A DNA stretch of 64,000 nt from Pogona vitticeps (GCF_051106095.1 NC_135783.1:329976322-330040321), one strand, 5' to 3'; positions 22,150-34,613 are shown, numbered from the stretch's first letter. The notes: generated by a model from the sequence alone, not told the origin. Numbers and translations are program-made.

Positions 22150-23466
22150 TTTGGCACAGTAGTGTGAAACCTACTGAGTAGAGAAGGAATTAAATGTTCT
22201 TTGTTTTCTTTGTTTTCCCCTTTTTGGTCAAAAGATGCTAAGAGATCACATCACAGGAGTTGCCAGGACTTGTGTCTTCATTATGGCCATGGGATGTGAT
22301 AGGGTTGTCTGCCTCCTGACACACAGAGAAGGGCCAGATGTCTCCAGTGAGGAGACTCAGTTATTGCAGAGGACATGGAGGGGAAGCAGCTATCCAGCAT
22401 CAGAGATCTGCAACTTCTACTCACTTATTGTGGTCCATAGGCACTGACAAATGTCTCCTCTTCCTTCTTAAGAGGCTGGGATTTGTGGAGGGGACAGAAC
22501 AACCGCTGAGACTTCTTGCCAGCCTGTTGAGATTAATAATAATTATGTACTGTGTAGCTGGCTGGATAACTCAGTGGTTTAGGTACCTGACTGTGGAGCT
22601 ATAGTTAAAGTGGCACAAATGCTCCATCTGGAAGAGTTGTGAAAAAATTCCAGATTAGACAAACCCATGGACAAAAGTCTTAAAAACAGCCACTGTGACT
22701 TGCGAAGGGCCAAATCTTGTATTACAATAGCCCATCATTTGAAGCTGAAATCCATTTTTGTTCCAGCAATGTGATTTGAGCAGATCTTCATGACTGAACA
22801 ATTTATACTTGCAAACAAATGCCTCCCACAAATTGTATACTGGGAGGTATTAAAAACTCTGGTTCCTGTTGTGCCAGTCACCTTTTTCAGCATGTGAAGA
22901 ATTTCCTTGTCCAATGACGGGTTAGCTATGATGTACGTTTAGCATTTTGTTCTGATTCAGGCTGCTAAGCCTGTCATGCTCTTTTCCAGAATGCTGCATT
23001 ACTTCCCTGAAAACTTCCTTCCCCAAATAGCATTCTACTCATGTCTACTCAGATCGTTTTTACTTGCATCATTTTCAGTGTGTCTCTCAATTTAGATTTT
23101 CCTCAATTTTCCTCAATGTAGGTTTTCCTAAATTGAATTTTAGCTACTGCAAATATCCACATTTATTCCAACTTGCAAATACTTTTTTCATGCGCCGGGT
23201 TGAGGAATTTATATCCTCTCTCATTTAATTTATTGACTACTTCTCTCATCTCCTACCAGGGATCTGGCTAGGTTGGATTGATGGGAACTGGAACTGCACA
23301 ACATCTGGAGAGCCACCAAGTGCCCAGCTTTGCTCTGGGGCATACAGAGTTCCCTTTGTGGCCATGTAAGAATTCATACTTAAAGATTAAATAGAAGGGA
23401 TTGCAGAAGAAGAAGAATCAGTAACTGATGACAGGAAAACCACAGGAGAGTGGGCATCACCAAGGC
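22150..23466. other. KCNK13 intron, one SINE head
   Basis: The only recognised item is a Sauria SINE 5' fragment at 22552-22606 (GCTGGATAACTCAGTGGTTT). The rest shows no gene or clear repeat. Confidence 0.5.
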
Positions 23467-23594
23467 CAGTGCTTCCCTACATTGGATCCCCAGGGGTTCT
23501 TAGACTTAAACTCCCAGAAGCCTTCACCACTAGCTGTGCTATCCAGGATTTCTGGGAGTTGTAGTCCAAGAACATCTGGAGATGCATGCTTTGG
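23467..23594. mobile_element. Diverged hAT-type MITE
   Basis: The internal palindromic arms AACTCCCAGAAGCCTTCACC and TTTCTGGGAGTTGTAGTCC match the MITEs at 2412, 2558 and 63614. The ends CAGTGCTTCCCTACATTGG and GCATGCTTTGG are decayed and no clear target duplication is seen. Confidence 0.65.
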
Positions 23595-24758
23595 ACCTAG
23601 AGAAATTAATTAATTGATGCTGAAGCCAATAATCTGAAGCTGTCCTGCCTTAATCTCCAACAGACACTTAACATGGGCTTTTCCATTGTTGTTCTGGTAG
23701 TGGGCATGCTGAATGTCTTTCTTCTCCCTCCATCACCCCCTTCTCTGCTGTTAATCCAGAAGCTGGATCCCTGTGACAGTACACAAGTGTTGGGATGCCG
23801 TTGCAAACTCCATGTGCTTCCAGACACTTGGCTCCAGCGTTGCAGTCAATGGGGAGAGCAAAATCATTCCACAGTTAGATGGGCTGCCGCAGCTCTGGCA
23901 GATCAGCCAGATCATCTTAGAATTTGATTTTGGTGAAAGATGGGAAAAGGAACAAGCACATGTGGCTGAAACATTTCTTTTATTTTACTCTATCTAGACC
24001 TGTTGAGGACAGGACATTTTGGACATCACTTCTTCATAGGGTCAACATAAGTTGGGGGTGACTCGATGGCGCGTAACAGTAGACCATGCCGTATATTTAA
24101 GAGCATCAGAACATGAAACGAAGATGTGCTAGATGAGCACGCTGTGATCCGGCATTCTGTTTAATGACGTCTATGGGAAGCTCAAACAAGAACGAATGCA
24201 GCAGCATCCTCAGTAAAGGCTTTTCAATCAATTGGTGCTTTACATTAACCCCCTACGTAAAACAGCTGCTATCACAAAAATGATATCATGGGAAGATTAT
24301 GGCTTTGCAAGGTTTCCTGTTTCATTTGAACCTTCTAGGAGCTGCTGTGAAATTGTTTTTCAAAACTAGCACTGAGCGGAAACTTTTTTTTCCAAAGGCC
24401 CAGTAAGAAAGGTACACATACATTTGGAACTTTCTCCCAACATCACCCATCCACCCCGGGGAGGTTAAACAAGAAGCATATGGCAGATTTAATCTCCAGA
24501 TAGTAATTAGGGCATGTAGGTATTTAAGGCATGCCCCCTTTACAAGAAACCATATTTAGTAAGTATAGTATACATAGCATGATATATTTACCTTTCTAGC
24601 CATTCCCCCACCCTCCACAATCTATTCTGTAGACAAACAAAACTGTACCCATAGCTGGAATCCTATGTGGATTTTACTCCAGAAATTCTATACATTGCAG
24701 CAGATATTATTTTAATATATACAGATGACAACATTGTGTAGTGGCACTTGCAAATTAA
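23595..24758. other. KCNK13 intron, one SINE tail
   Basis: A Sauria SINE 3' end lies at about 24037-24085 (CATAAGTTGGGGGTGACTCG). Nothing else is recognised. Confidence 0.45.
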
Positions 24759-24760
24759 TA

Positions 24761-25162
24761 CAGTGGTGCCTCGCACAATGAGCGGCCCGTAAAGCGATGA
24801 ATTCGCTCTACGGGGACGTTTTTTCGATCGCTAATGTGATCGCAGAGCGACGGCCCCAATGGGCGAAAATCGCAGAGCGAAGGTCGGTAAGCGGTTCGCT
24901 TACCGACCTTCGCTTTGCGCCTCGCCGATCAGCTGTTCCGCAGCTACAAAATGGCTGCCGGAAGCCCCATAATGGCCGCGCGCAGCGTTTTCGCGCCCTC
25001 GTTAAGCGAGGGGAGGGCGCAAAAATGGCTGCCGGCCATAGGGAAGCATCGCTGAACGGTGCGTATTTGGCCCAATTGGCTTTTCCTGCCCCGTTCAATG
25101 ATGCTTTCACACAGCAAGGGTTAATCTGGAACGGATTAACCTCGCTGTGCGAGGCACCACTG
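24761..25162. mobile_element. Tigger/pogo-like MITE, family A
   Basis: The ends CAGTGGTGCCTCGCACAATG and GCTGTGCGAGGCACCACTG are inverted, with TA at 24759-24760 and 25163-25164. ATGGCTGCC and ATGGCCGC blocks occur near 24951, 24972 and 25026. The copy keeps many CpGs, which suggests it is fairly young. Confidence 0.88.
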
Positions 25163-25164
25163 TA

Positions 25165-26088
25165 TAATACACCTTTTTGCATGTACACCTTCCTAAAAAG
25201 TTTCCACAAATGATCAGGTGAAGGAGGCTGCGCAATGGTCCCCTAACAGTCATGATATCTCACTTGTTCAATTTGTACATAGTAAGCCCACTTCAAAAGA
25301 ACATAGTTCATTAAGCCAGGGAAAATCTTTGTGCTCACACACTTGACCATCCTCTTGCATACCAGTTTCAACACATCTATAATCATGATTATTTTAAACC
25401 ACAGCTTCCTGTGGCATCTAAAACAGGAAACCGACTTAGTCTTGAACTTCAAATCATGGTATGACTTTGTATGAAGTTTGGGGTGGCAGTTTCATAAACC
25501 ATGGTTTATTAAACTGGTATTATTACGGCCAAACCTGAATAGTAAGTTGGACCTCACTATTCAACTGATAATTGCATTGCCCCTTGGAATTTCAAATGAG
25601 TTGCAGCCCTCACATGAAGGCACATGAATGCAGCAGCAACTTTGCTCGAAGTTCAGCAGAGCATGGTTTGGCCATTGTCAGGATGAGAGGCTAACTTGGG
25701 AAGCTGGCATAGGTGGGCTGGTGTTCTGTGAGATAAAAATGAAAAATAAATTCAGTTGTAGAACCGCTCAGCATGAAATAATCCCTGCACAGTCAGTGGG
25801 GTCACTTCAGAATGGACAGGTTACCTGCTATGGTCCTTCTAACCCAGTCCCAAAACAGATGGCATGGTGCACCTGGCTGCTATGAGGGGGCTGCCTTAAC
25901 CAGCTGGTTTGGAATACCACTAAAGAGCAGCAAATATTTATTTATTATTTATTTACTATTTATGTATTTTATTTAAATCATTTGTATTCTGCTATAGACT
26001 ACATAATGTAGACTACATAAAATATTCAGACCAACAAATATAAAGAAGCCTCCACAGCCTATTAAATCTCTGCTGCTCAATCCCCAGT
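25165..26088. other. KCNK13 intron, nothing firm
   Basis: A TTTA-rich stretch near 25926-25970 may be an L2-type tail. No gene is seen. Confidence 0.4.
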
Positions 26089-26101
26089 GGCCTTGGTTAA
26101 T

Positions 26102-26932
26102 TTTATTTATTTATTACAGTTGGGTGACCAGCTCATAAAACATATTTATGGCTAAAATATACAAAATGCAGTTTAAAAAATATACAACCAATTAATAAAA
26201 CATGTCATGTGGCTAAAATATACAAAATTCAGGGAGGGAGGGCATGGAAGAGGAGGAGCAGCAGCTCCCTCCCCCACCTGGCTGGTGAACTCCCGCAGCT
26301 GCCAAAGCCAAACTCTCCTTCCCTGGATCGCTCGGCTTCTTGATTGCTGGCTGGCTGGTGCGTGCGTGCCCACCCGCTCAGAGGATTCCCCGCGCGCACC
26401 TCAGAGCTGGAGCATCGGCGGCAGCGCGGCATTCATGTTTCCCTTGGGTTGCAAGAGACCATCTCAAAGGTGGGCGAGATGCCTGGACGGGGATGCCGCT
26501 CCTCGCCCGCAGAGGGAAGATGGAAGAGGAGCTCCTTGGGCTCCTTGATTCCTGCCGATTTTACAGAAAGCTGGTGGGGGCGGCAGACTGAATGCAGGAG
26601 AGACTGGCGCGAGGAAGTGGGGAGGAAGGACCGAGACTGGGAGGACTTTTCTAGGCAGAGCTGGAGAAGTTAGGGGTTTCGGAAACCTCCCTAGATCTCC
26701 CAAAACTAACTTTCCCAGGCTCTGCTTTTGATGGTTTAAATCCAGAACAGATTAATTGTTTTTCAATCCATTCCTATGGGAAATGCTGATTCTAGTTACG
26801 AACTTTCCATCTTACGAACATCCTTCTGGAACAGATTACATTCGTAAGTCGAGGCTTGACCAGTTCATAAAACATATTATGTGGTTAAAATATACAAAAT
26901 GCAATTTTAAAAGTGTACAGCCAGTTCATAAA
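26102..26932 (-). mobile_element. Retroposon-like insertion with 13-bp direct repeats and Tigger-derived core
   Basis: GGCCTTGGTTAAT occurs at 26089-26101 and 26933-26945. The insert starts with TTTATTTATTTATTA (an A-rich tail if read on the minus strand). It contains roughly 60-bp units around CATAAAACATATTATGTGGY and TAAAATATACAAAATGCA (about 26127, 26190, 26859 and 26910). The CpG-rich centre (about 26233-26858) ends in CGTAAGTCGAGG, resembling the right end of a family B Tigger-like element. No source family is recognised. Confidence 0.45.
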
Positions 26933-26949
26933 GGCCTTGGTTAATAAAA

Positions 26950-27247
26950 AGAGGCTACCTACCTGTAACTCTGGTTCTTCGAGTGGTCATCTGTGAATTC
27001 ACACTAATGGGTTAATGTGCGCCTGTGCAGAGCAGCCTTGGAATCTTCTAGAGCTCAGGCACATGCAGGACCTCCCACATGCTGGCTATAACTCCGCCCC
27101 GGCACCAAGTGACTCGGTTCCATGGAACTGTCTGCTGCTGTGCAGCATGTCATATGGCACACGTAACGTACAGCGGGGAGGAAGGGCAGAGAGTGTGAAT
27201 TCACAGATGGCCACTCGAAGAACCAGAGTTACAGGTAGGTAACCTCT
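26950..27247. repeat. DIRS terminal repeat and internal complementary region
   Basis: 26950-27004 and 27193-27247 are near-perfect inverted copies of about 55 bp (for example CTCTGGTTCTTCGAGTGG and CCACTCGAAGAACCAGAG). Immediately beyond, 27248-27290 matches the outer edge of the other terminus (CACACTAATGG and GGTCTCTGT blocks at 38030-38072). An internal region complementary to both outer ends is the known hallmark of DIRS elements. Confidence 0.85.
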
Positions 27248-30200
27248 TTTTCTTCTTCCTGGTCTCTGTGAATGCACACTAATGGGTGACTAGCAAGCTG
27301 ACTTACCAGGTGGAGGGACGGCACGAAAGAACAGATGCCAAGACAGCTAGTCCAACAGCAGCCTCTGCTTTGTCCCGCATATCTAGATGGTAGTGGGTTG
27401 CAAAGGTAAGTGGTGTGGACCATGTAGCAGCCTTGCAAATATCTGCTAGGTCTATCCCTCTGAGGAAGGCTGAGGGCGAGGCAATTGCTCTAGTAGAATG
27501 GGCCCGAACCAAAGTTGCCAAAGGTGCATCAGCCAGTTCGTATGCTAGGCGGATTGTAGTAACTATCCACCAGGAAATCGTTTGTGCTGACACCGGGAGA
27601 CCCTTTGACTGCCCTTGGAAGGGCACAAATAGCCTGTGTGAGGAATGAAAGGATGCAGAACGTGAGACATAATAGGAAAGTGCTCTTTTGACATCCAAGG
27701 AGTGGAGAGCCTCTCCAGCTTTGATGTTGGCACTGGAAAAAAGGTAGGCAATACTTTAGGTTGATCAAGATGGAAGTCTGTAGCTACTTTTGGTACAAAA
27801 GAGAGATCCGGGAATAGGGTCACATTATCAGGGTGGAATTGGAGGAAGGGCGGGTCAACTCAAAGAGCTGTCAGTTCACCATCATGCTGCGCCGAAGTAA
27901 CAGCGAGGAGGAAGACCGTCTTTAGCGTAAGGAGTCTGAAGGAAGTGGTAGCCATAGGTTCAAATGGTGGACCCATGAGCTTGTTTAATACCAGCTGTAG
28001 GTACCACTGAGGTGTGGGTGGCTTGTAGGCTGGATGCATGTTTTTGAGACTGCTTTAGAGTTGGATGGCGAAATAAGCCTGCGGCTCCTGAAGCAGGAGG
28101 TTGATGGGCTACTATCATGGCTACATACACCTTGAGAGTGGAATACGACAGGCCCCGACAAAAGAGAAGAAGTAGGAACTGTAGCAGTGCATCAAGAGAA
28201 GTAGGTCTCATGAGGAGGTGATTCTTAGTGGTGAAGTTGGAGAACACCTTCCATTTATAAGTGTACATGGCGGTTGTGGAAGGCCTGTGGGCATTGTGCA
28301 AGACATCATCTACCGTGGGAGCAGCCTCCAAGCTGTGAGATGCAAAGACTCCAGATCTGGGTGTAGTGTTTTGCCCTCATGCAGACACAGGAGGTGAGGT
28401 AGTGACGGGAGCCAAACATGATCCAACGAGTCTTGGTGCAGGGCAGAGAACCAAGTCTAGCGCGGCCTCCAAAGGGTGATGAAGATAACATTCACCTTCT
28501 CTTGACAAGCCTTGATGATAGCTTTTTGGATTAGTGGAATGGGAGGAAACATGTAGAGGAGCCCCTCGGTCCAAGAGATCATGAATGCATCGCCTAACAA
28601 GTGACGACCGATCCCCACTCTGGAACAATAGCGGTCACACTTCCTGTTGGCAGAAGAGGTGAAAATGTCCATGTGCGGTGTTCCCCAAGGGTGGCAGAGA
28701 GACAGGAACATATCCCTGTCTAGTGACCACTCGTGGCTGCAGTCTTGCAGTCTGCTCAGCTGATCTGCCAGAATGTTGTCTCCTGAAGCCACATGTATAT
28801 GGGAAGATGTGGCGGCTGTAGCACCACCCCCAAATCTTGACTGAGAGATACAGCAGGTGCAGGGAATGTGTGCCACCCTGTTTGTTCAGGTAGAAGATGG
28901 CTGTGGTGTTGTCTGATGCCACACCTGTACCACGCGGCCGCAGAGGAGATGCTCAAAGGCCCGGAAAGCCTTGTAGATGGCTAGAAGCTCCAAAAAGTTG
29001 ATGTGCATATGCCTCTCCTCTTCTGACCAAAGTCCGTGTGCTGTCAACTGACGTGCACACCACAACCTGTTGCATCCATGGTCACCTGTATTTCTGGTGT
29101 TAGAAGTCTAAAAGATATCCCTATCATTGGGACGAGAGGCCCACCAGGTCAGCTGCACTGCCAGCTCTGCTGTAACTGTGAGCAGTTTAGAAGGAGGGTC
29201 CAGCAGAGATCGTATAGTGACAGTTACCACGCCTGAAGCGATCTCGTTTTCAGCCTGGCGTGTTGAACTACTGCGATGGTGGAAGCCATTAGGCCCAATA
29301 GCCGCTGTGCCTGAAGAGCCTGCACTCTGGCTCCTGGAGTGAAGTGTTCCAGCATCGAGTGGATCTTTGCAATTCTGTCTTTGGGAAGGAACGCCCGGCC
29401 CAAGGTGGCGTCAAATACTGGCCCAATATAGGAGACTCTGAGTAGGGCATAAAGTGGGTTTGTTTTTTTGGTTTACCTGGAGCCCAAGATCAGATAAAAG
29501 GGACAAAGTAAATGAAATATCTTGAAGCAATCGAGTACGCAAAGGCGCCACCAGCAACCAATCATCTAGATATAGAAATACTGTTAAGCTATGCAAACAA
29601 AGGTGGGCCACCACCGGAGCTAAACATTTCATGAACACCCGTGGTGCCATGGAAAAACCAAAGGGAAGAGCCTTGAATTTGTAGATTACTCCGTTGAGCG
29701 AGAACCTCAGAAAACAACGATGCTCTTGTCAAATACTGATATGGAAATAAGCATCTTTGAGGTCTATGACAGTGGATCAGTCATATTGTCTCCACATCTG
29801 GATAGTGCTGTCCAGCAAGACCATTCAAAAATGTTGAGGTGTAATATAGGGATTCAAGGGGTGGAGGTCAAGGATGGGGCGAAGTCCTCTGTCCTTCTTA
29901 AGAATGATAAAGTAACAAGAGAAAAAACAATGTGCAATATCCAGGACGTGAACCAGGGTAATGGCATCTTTCAGAAGAAGTGCATCTACCTCCTGTCATA
30001 GTATGAGGGAGGGAGCAGTGTCTCTAAGCAGCCCCGCGCAAGGTGTAGAGTCAAATTCATATCCTGTGGCTATGATTGTGAGACTCCCAAGTGTGAAGGA
30101 AGGGTGCTAACCAGGTGAAGTTGCGAGATGTTGCTGGTGGACCAACAGCATTGAAGGTTCTGCCTAGGCTTACAGTCTTGGCAGTTGGCATGTTGACGAG

Positions 30201-30253
30201 GCCGCTGCCTAGCAGATTGTTGCTGGGACTGACGTGCAAAACCAGATGTTTGC

Positions 30254-30773
30254 TGTGACAAACCCAGACCTACTGGGATCTGCCACACGTTAACTAAGCT
30301 GCCACCAACCATTCCCTATAAGAAGTCACACAGACCAGGGATGGATTTTTAATAAATAAAGAACAAGGTTTATTTAAAACAACACACAGGGAAAATAAAA
30401 TGATCAGGTGAATAAGATATAGTAACGTGGCTTAGTCTCATTCATACATGCATACAGTTTGGTTCACACAGAACACTTAACTTGAAGCACAGACCCTGAA
30501 CCTATCAGTTCTGGCTAACCAACAGACACCTGAACCTATCAGGTTGGTACTCTGACACACAGTAGTACCCTGTCTGACACACAGACTCCCACACCAGCTT
30601 CTTCTTCCCAGCTGCTGCTTCTTCACATCCCAGCGTCTCCCCTTCTCCACACACGCTTCACATATATATACAGTACAGCCCCTCCTCCTGATGTCCCGCC
30701 TTCCACTCCCCATAGGATGGAACTTTCCCTCCAAACCCATGACAGACAGGTAACATCAGTGCTGTATGTAACA
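30254..30773 (-). repeat. 3' LTR of the Gypsy element
   Basis: A 520-bp copy that appears identical to 35051-35570. On the + strand it starts TGTGACAAACCCAG and ends CTGTATGTAACA. It contains AATAAA signals, which on this strand lie antisense to the element. Confidence 0.93.
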
Positions 30774-31046
30774 CCTCCCCTCTTTATAAGTTGTTTTGTA
30801 GGGGGAAAGCTAAGGTGCTTTTTCCCAAAAAACAACCTGGATAAAACACACAAAAACAGTTATACATACAATATCATACTTACTTATACTTACATTCTAA
30901 GTCAACCATATCAATTAGGCATTTAAACATTTACCATATACATTACATCAATTTACCTTTATTCATACAAACCAAATTCAAAAAACAGGTATATTTAACT
31001 TTTTGTCATCAATATATATACATAATCCATGTTTCTTTCGCCGTCT

Positions 31047-34000
31047 TCATTCTTCAGGTCTTCTTGACAAGGCGTCAGCAACACAGTTCACTGACCCTCT
31101 GACCACCTTCACTTCAAAGTCATAGTCCTGTAGGGTTAAAGCCCACCTCATAAGTTTGCTATTGTGGGTTTTCATTGTCTTTAACCATTGCAGTGGTGAA
31201 TGGTCAGTGCACAGAACAAAATGTCTTCCCCAGATGTAAGGCTTGGCCTTCTGGATCGCGTAGACTATGGCCAAACACTCCTTCTCCACGGTTGCCAAAT
31301 GTCTCTCACCTTTTTGAAGTTTCCTACTCAGGTAGGACACTGGATGCTGGTCACCATTCTCATCCTCCTGGCAAAGAACCGCTCCTACCCCGCTGTTAGA
31401 CGCATCGGTGTAGATGATGAACTCCCGGTCGAAATCTGGAGCACGCAGCACTGGATAGTTGATTAGCGCCTGCTTCAACCTCTGGAACGCCTCCTCACAG
31501 TCGCTGGTCCACGGGATGCGGTCATCAGCCGTCTTCCTCGTCAGATCGGTCAGCGGAGCCGCAATCTCGCTAAACCTCGGGATGAACTTTCTGTAGCAGC
31601 CCACCAACCCAAGAAATGATTTGACTTTTTTCTTGGTGTTGGGTCTGGGCCAATCACGAACAGCTTCTATTTTGGCCTCCAGGGGTTTTATCACTACTCC
31701 CCCTACCATGTGACCCAAGTATTTTCTTTCTGGGCTACCCAGCTGCAGTTTGTTCTCTTTGCAGAGCCTAGGCCAAAGCACTTCCTCCCCTGGATTTAAG
31801 TGCCTCTCCCCGGCTTCCTGGTCATCCCAATCTTTCTTTCTGACCTTTTGAGCTTGCAGGGTCTCTGCTGCTAGCTCTAGGTTTCTCTTTAGGTCTTTCC
31901 TTAAAGAGTCTATATATGTCACAACATCTTGTGGGTCATCCTGGGTGATCTGCTCCCAATTTTGTTTGATCAAATCAAGGGGCCCTTTCACCCTTCTCCC
32001 AAATAAAAGTTCAAATGGACTGAACCCGGTACTGGCTTGTGGCACTGATCGATAAGCAAACAAAAGGGATTGCAGCTTCTGGTCCCAATTGTTTGGATTC
32101 TCTGCCAAGTAAGCCCTAATCATGCGCATTAGAGTCCCATTGAACTTCTCAGTTAACCCATTACTTTCAGGATGATAGGCAGTGGTTTCCTTGTGCTTAA
32201 TTCCACAGATTTGCCATAAGCGTTTCATGAGCTTTGATGTGAACGATGCGCCCAAATCTGTGATTATTTCTGAGGCAAATCCCATCCTGGACATATACCC
32301 CACCAAGGCATCTGCCACTGTGTTAGTTTCAATGTTAGTCAAGGGAATGGCTTCGGGGTACCTCGTGGCATGGTCCACAATGGTGAGAATGAACCTGTTC
32401 CCCCTCTTTGTGGCCTTGGGCAAAGGTCCCACAATATCCACCCCTATGCATTTGAACGGAGTGTCAATCACAGGCAAAGGGCACAACTTTGCTTTGGTCC
32501 TGTCGCGGCTATTCCCCTGCCTTTGACACACATCACATTGTTTACAGAACTCCCTGATCTGCTTCCCTATGTCAGGCCAGTAAAAATTCTGTGTGATTCT
32601 CTGCTGTGTTTTGTTCACCCCTAAGTGTGCAGCAAACATGTCAGAGTGCCCCCTTTGTAAGATCATGGGGCGATACTTTTCAGGTACCACCAGCTGACTT
32701 CTGATCCCATCTCCCCCTTTTGAGATATTCCTCAGGGTCTCTCTATATAAAATCCCCTTTTTCTCCAGAAATCTCACTGGGGTTTCAGGTGTTAGCTGGG
32801 CGTCAGTCACCTGTTCAAAACACTTTTGGAGAGTGGCGTCTGCCTTTTGCTCTTGTCCAAATCTGCTGTCTGTGGTTAAGGTTTCCACCACAGCTTCTGA
32901 ACTCCCCTCTGCTTCCGTCTCTGGCTCATCATTACCCCCTTGAACTGTCCCCGTGGTGGCTTGTGAGCGTGTAATCACTAGCACCCGTTTCACATGTTCA
33001 GCCAGGTCATTTCCCACGAGCACGGCTGCTGGCAGAGTCGATGAAATCGCTAGCCGCCAAACTCCCCTCCAGCCTTGAAAGTTCACAGGTACCTCCGCTA
33101 CTGGCAGAGAGATCACCTGCCCCTCAATCCCTGCCACCTTCATGCTCTCATTTGGGATTACATACTCCCTAGGAATAATATCTGGATGGCACAGGGTCAC
33201 CTGGGAACAAGTGTCCCGCAGCCCCCGATACTGATGGTCAAGTATTCCTACGTCCACCCCTGCTGTCTCAAACAACTGAGAATCTGTTCTCACCAGTAGG
33301 CAGCGCCTGACCTCTACAAGAGGACCATTTTCCTCAGCCTGATCAGCAGATGTAGCTGTTCCAGATTGAGTAGCCATGGCAACAGGCTCCCTCAGTGACA
33401 ATGAGCCTTGCTCTTTCTGGACACAGAACACAGCTTTTGGCTCTGTCCCACTCGAATCCTGAGGCACAATTCCTTTTAGCTGCTTTAATTTCTCACACTC
33501 TGAGATTAGATGGCCCTTTCCCTGACAGAAATAACATTTTCTGGTGTATTTTGAGTCTTTCTCATCATGTTTTGGTTTTCCCTCCAAAATCGGAGGTCTT
33601 GGTTTCATGTCTGAGGGCTTCCCTGCACCATGGGCCCCTCCCCCTTGCTGGTTTTTCCCTGGTCCCTGAGAGTACTTGCTGTAGGTTTCTTTGGGTTTTC
33701 CTACAGATTTCTCCTCACCTAAGGGCTTTCTTATCTGGTAAATAAAATCTGCGATCTCTGCGGCTTCTGCCACAGATTTTGGTTTCCTTTCCCTCACCTG
33801 GAATTTCAGTTCCCCATGCAGGACTGAATAGAACTGTTCCAGCGCTATCAAGTCTTTGAGCTGCTGGTAGGTCTCTGTCCCCTCCTGAGATAGCCATTTC
33901 TCTAGCAGCCTCACCAATTGGGCCCCCACTTGGGTAAAAGTCTGCTCTGGTTTCTTTGTGAGGGACCTGAATCTTTGCCTCAGCTGTTCCGCATTTATCC

Positions 34001-34613
34001 CATGTCTTGCAAACACCAGTTTTTTAAACTCTGCAAAATCTCTCATCAGTCCCTCTGGCATCTCTGAATAGACTTCGGCCAGGCTACCACTGATTAAAGA
34101 TCGCATGATGGTCATCTTCTCAGTTTCCCTCACTGAGAAGTCCACAAACGCTCTTTCCACTAAGGAAAAGAACACCTCAGGACAATCTCCCTTGTGGTAC
34201 ACAGGGAATTTCTTCAGGTCAGCTTTAGACAATTGGCCTCCCTCAGAATCCCTATTGTTATTATTGTTCTGGTTCATCATTTCCAATTTCCTTAATTCAA
34301 ACACCATCCTTTCTTTTTCCAGAGCAATTTTCTCTCTCTCCAATTCCAATTCAAATTGCCTTTGTTTCTCTCTTTCCCTTTGCTCCATTTCAAATTGCCT
34401 TTCCCTTTCTTCCCTTCTTTCTCTCTCTAATCTTTCCTCCATTTCCCTCACCCTCAGTTCATGCTGTTGGGCTAGGAGCAATTTTCTGAATTCTGGGTTC
34501 TGCTCTCCTGTGCTGTCACCCTGCACTGAGCCAAATTCATCCTCAGAACCTTGGTCAACCTGGGGGTCTTTCACTTCACCCATTTCTGCCACTTGGCTTC
34601 GAGTCAAGGGCAT
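31047..34613 (-). CDS. Gag-pol reading frame of the Gypsy element
   Basis: A single 1188-residue open frame. Residues about 45-115 are a charged coiled coil rich in Glu and Arg. At about 205-290 is a gag segment with LIALEQFYSVLHGELKFQVR followed by ERKPKSVAEA, resembling the SCAN domain, which is known to descend from Gmr1-like gag. A CCHC knuckle (CYFCQGKGHLISEC) follows. Next comes a protease-like region, then integrase with an HHCC finger (ending CKQCDVCQ) and the DDE core (IGVDIVGPL, ITDLGASF, YHPESNGLTEKFNG). The C-terminal part shows IIYTDASNSGVGAVLCQ and LCTDHSPLQWL of RNase H and ends in VADALSRRP. It belongs to a fossil element and is not a host gene. Confidence 0.9.
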   Translation of the reverse strand: MPLTRSQVAEMGEVKDPQVDQGSEDEFGSVQGDSTGEQNPEFRKLLLAQQHELRVREMEERLERERREERERQFEMEQREREKQRQFELELEREKIALEKERMVFELRKLEMMNQNNNNNRDSEGGQLSKADLKKFPVYHKGDCPEVFFSLVERAFVDFSVRETEKMTIMRSLISGSLAEVYSEMPEGLMRDFAEFKKLVFARHGINAEQLRQRFRSLTKKPEQTFTQVGAQLVRLLEKWLSQEGTETYQQLKDLIALEQFYSVLHGELKFQVRERKPKSVAEAAEIADFIYQIRKPLGEEKSVGKPKETYSKYSQGPGKNQQGGGAHGAGKPSDMKPRPPILEGKPKHDEKDSKYTRKCYFCQGKGHLISECEKLKQLKGIVPQDSSGTEPKAVFCVQKEQGSLSLREPVAMATQSGTATSADQAEENGPLVEVRRCLLVRTDSQLFETAGVDVGILDHQYRGLRDTCSQVTLCHPDIIPREYVIPNESMKVAGIEGQVISLPVAEVPVNFQGWRGVWRLAISSTLPAAVLVGNDLAEHVKRVLVITRSQATTGTVQGGNDEPETEAEGSSEAVVETLTTDSRFGQEQKADATLQKCFEQVTDAQLTPETPVRFLEKKGILYRETLRNISKGGDGIRSQLVVPEKYRPMILQRGHSDMFAAHLGVNKTQQRITQNFYWPDIGKQIREFCKQCDVCQRQGNSRDRTKAKLCPLPVIDTPFKCIGVDIVGPLPKATKRGNRFILTIVDHATRYPEAIPLTNIETNTVADALVGYMSRMGFASEIITDLGASFTSKLMKRLWQICGIKHKETTAYHPESNGLTEKFNGTLMRMIRAYLAENPNNWDQKLQSLLFAYRSVPQASTGFSPFELLFGRRVKGPLDLIKQNWEQITQDDPQDVVTYIDSLRKDLKRNLELAAETLQAQKVRKKDWDDQEAGERHLNPGEEVLWPRLCKENKLQLGSPERKYLGHMVGGVVIKPLEAKIEAVRDWPRPNTKKKVKSFLGLVGCYRKFIPRFSEIAAPLTDLTRKTADDRIPWTSDCEEAFQRLKQALINYPVLRAPDFDREFIIYTDASNSGVGAVLCQEDENGDQHPVSYLSRKLQKGERHLATVEKECLAIVYAIQKAKPYIWGRHFVLCTDHSPLQWLKTMKTHNSKLMRWALTLQDYDFEVKVVRGSVNCVADALSRRPEE

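Noticed and set aside
26207-26703. Several 80-110 codon frames in a CpG-rich patch
   Set aside because: They sit in a Tigger-derived core within an 831-bp insertion. No domain or splice context is seen.
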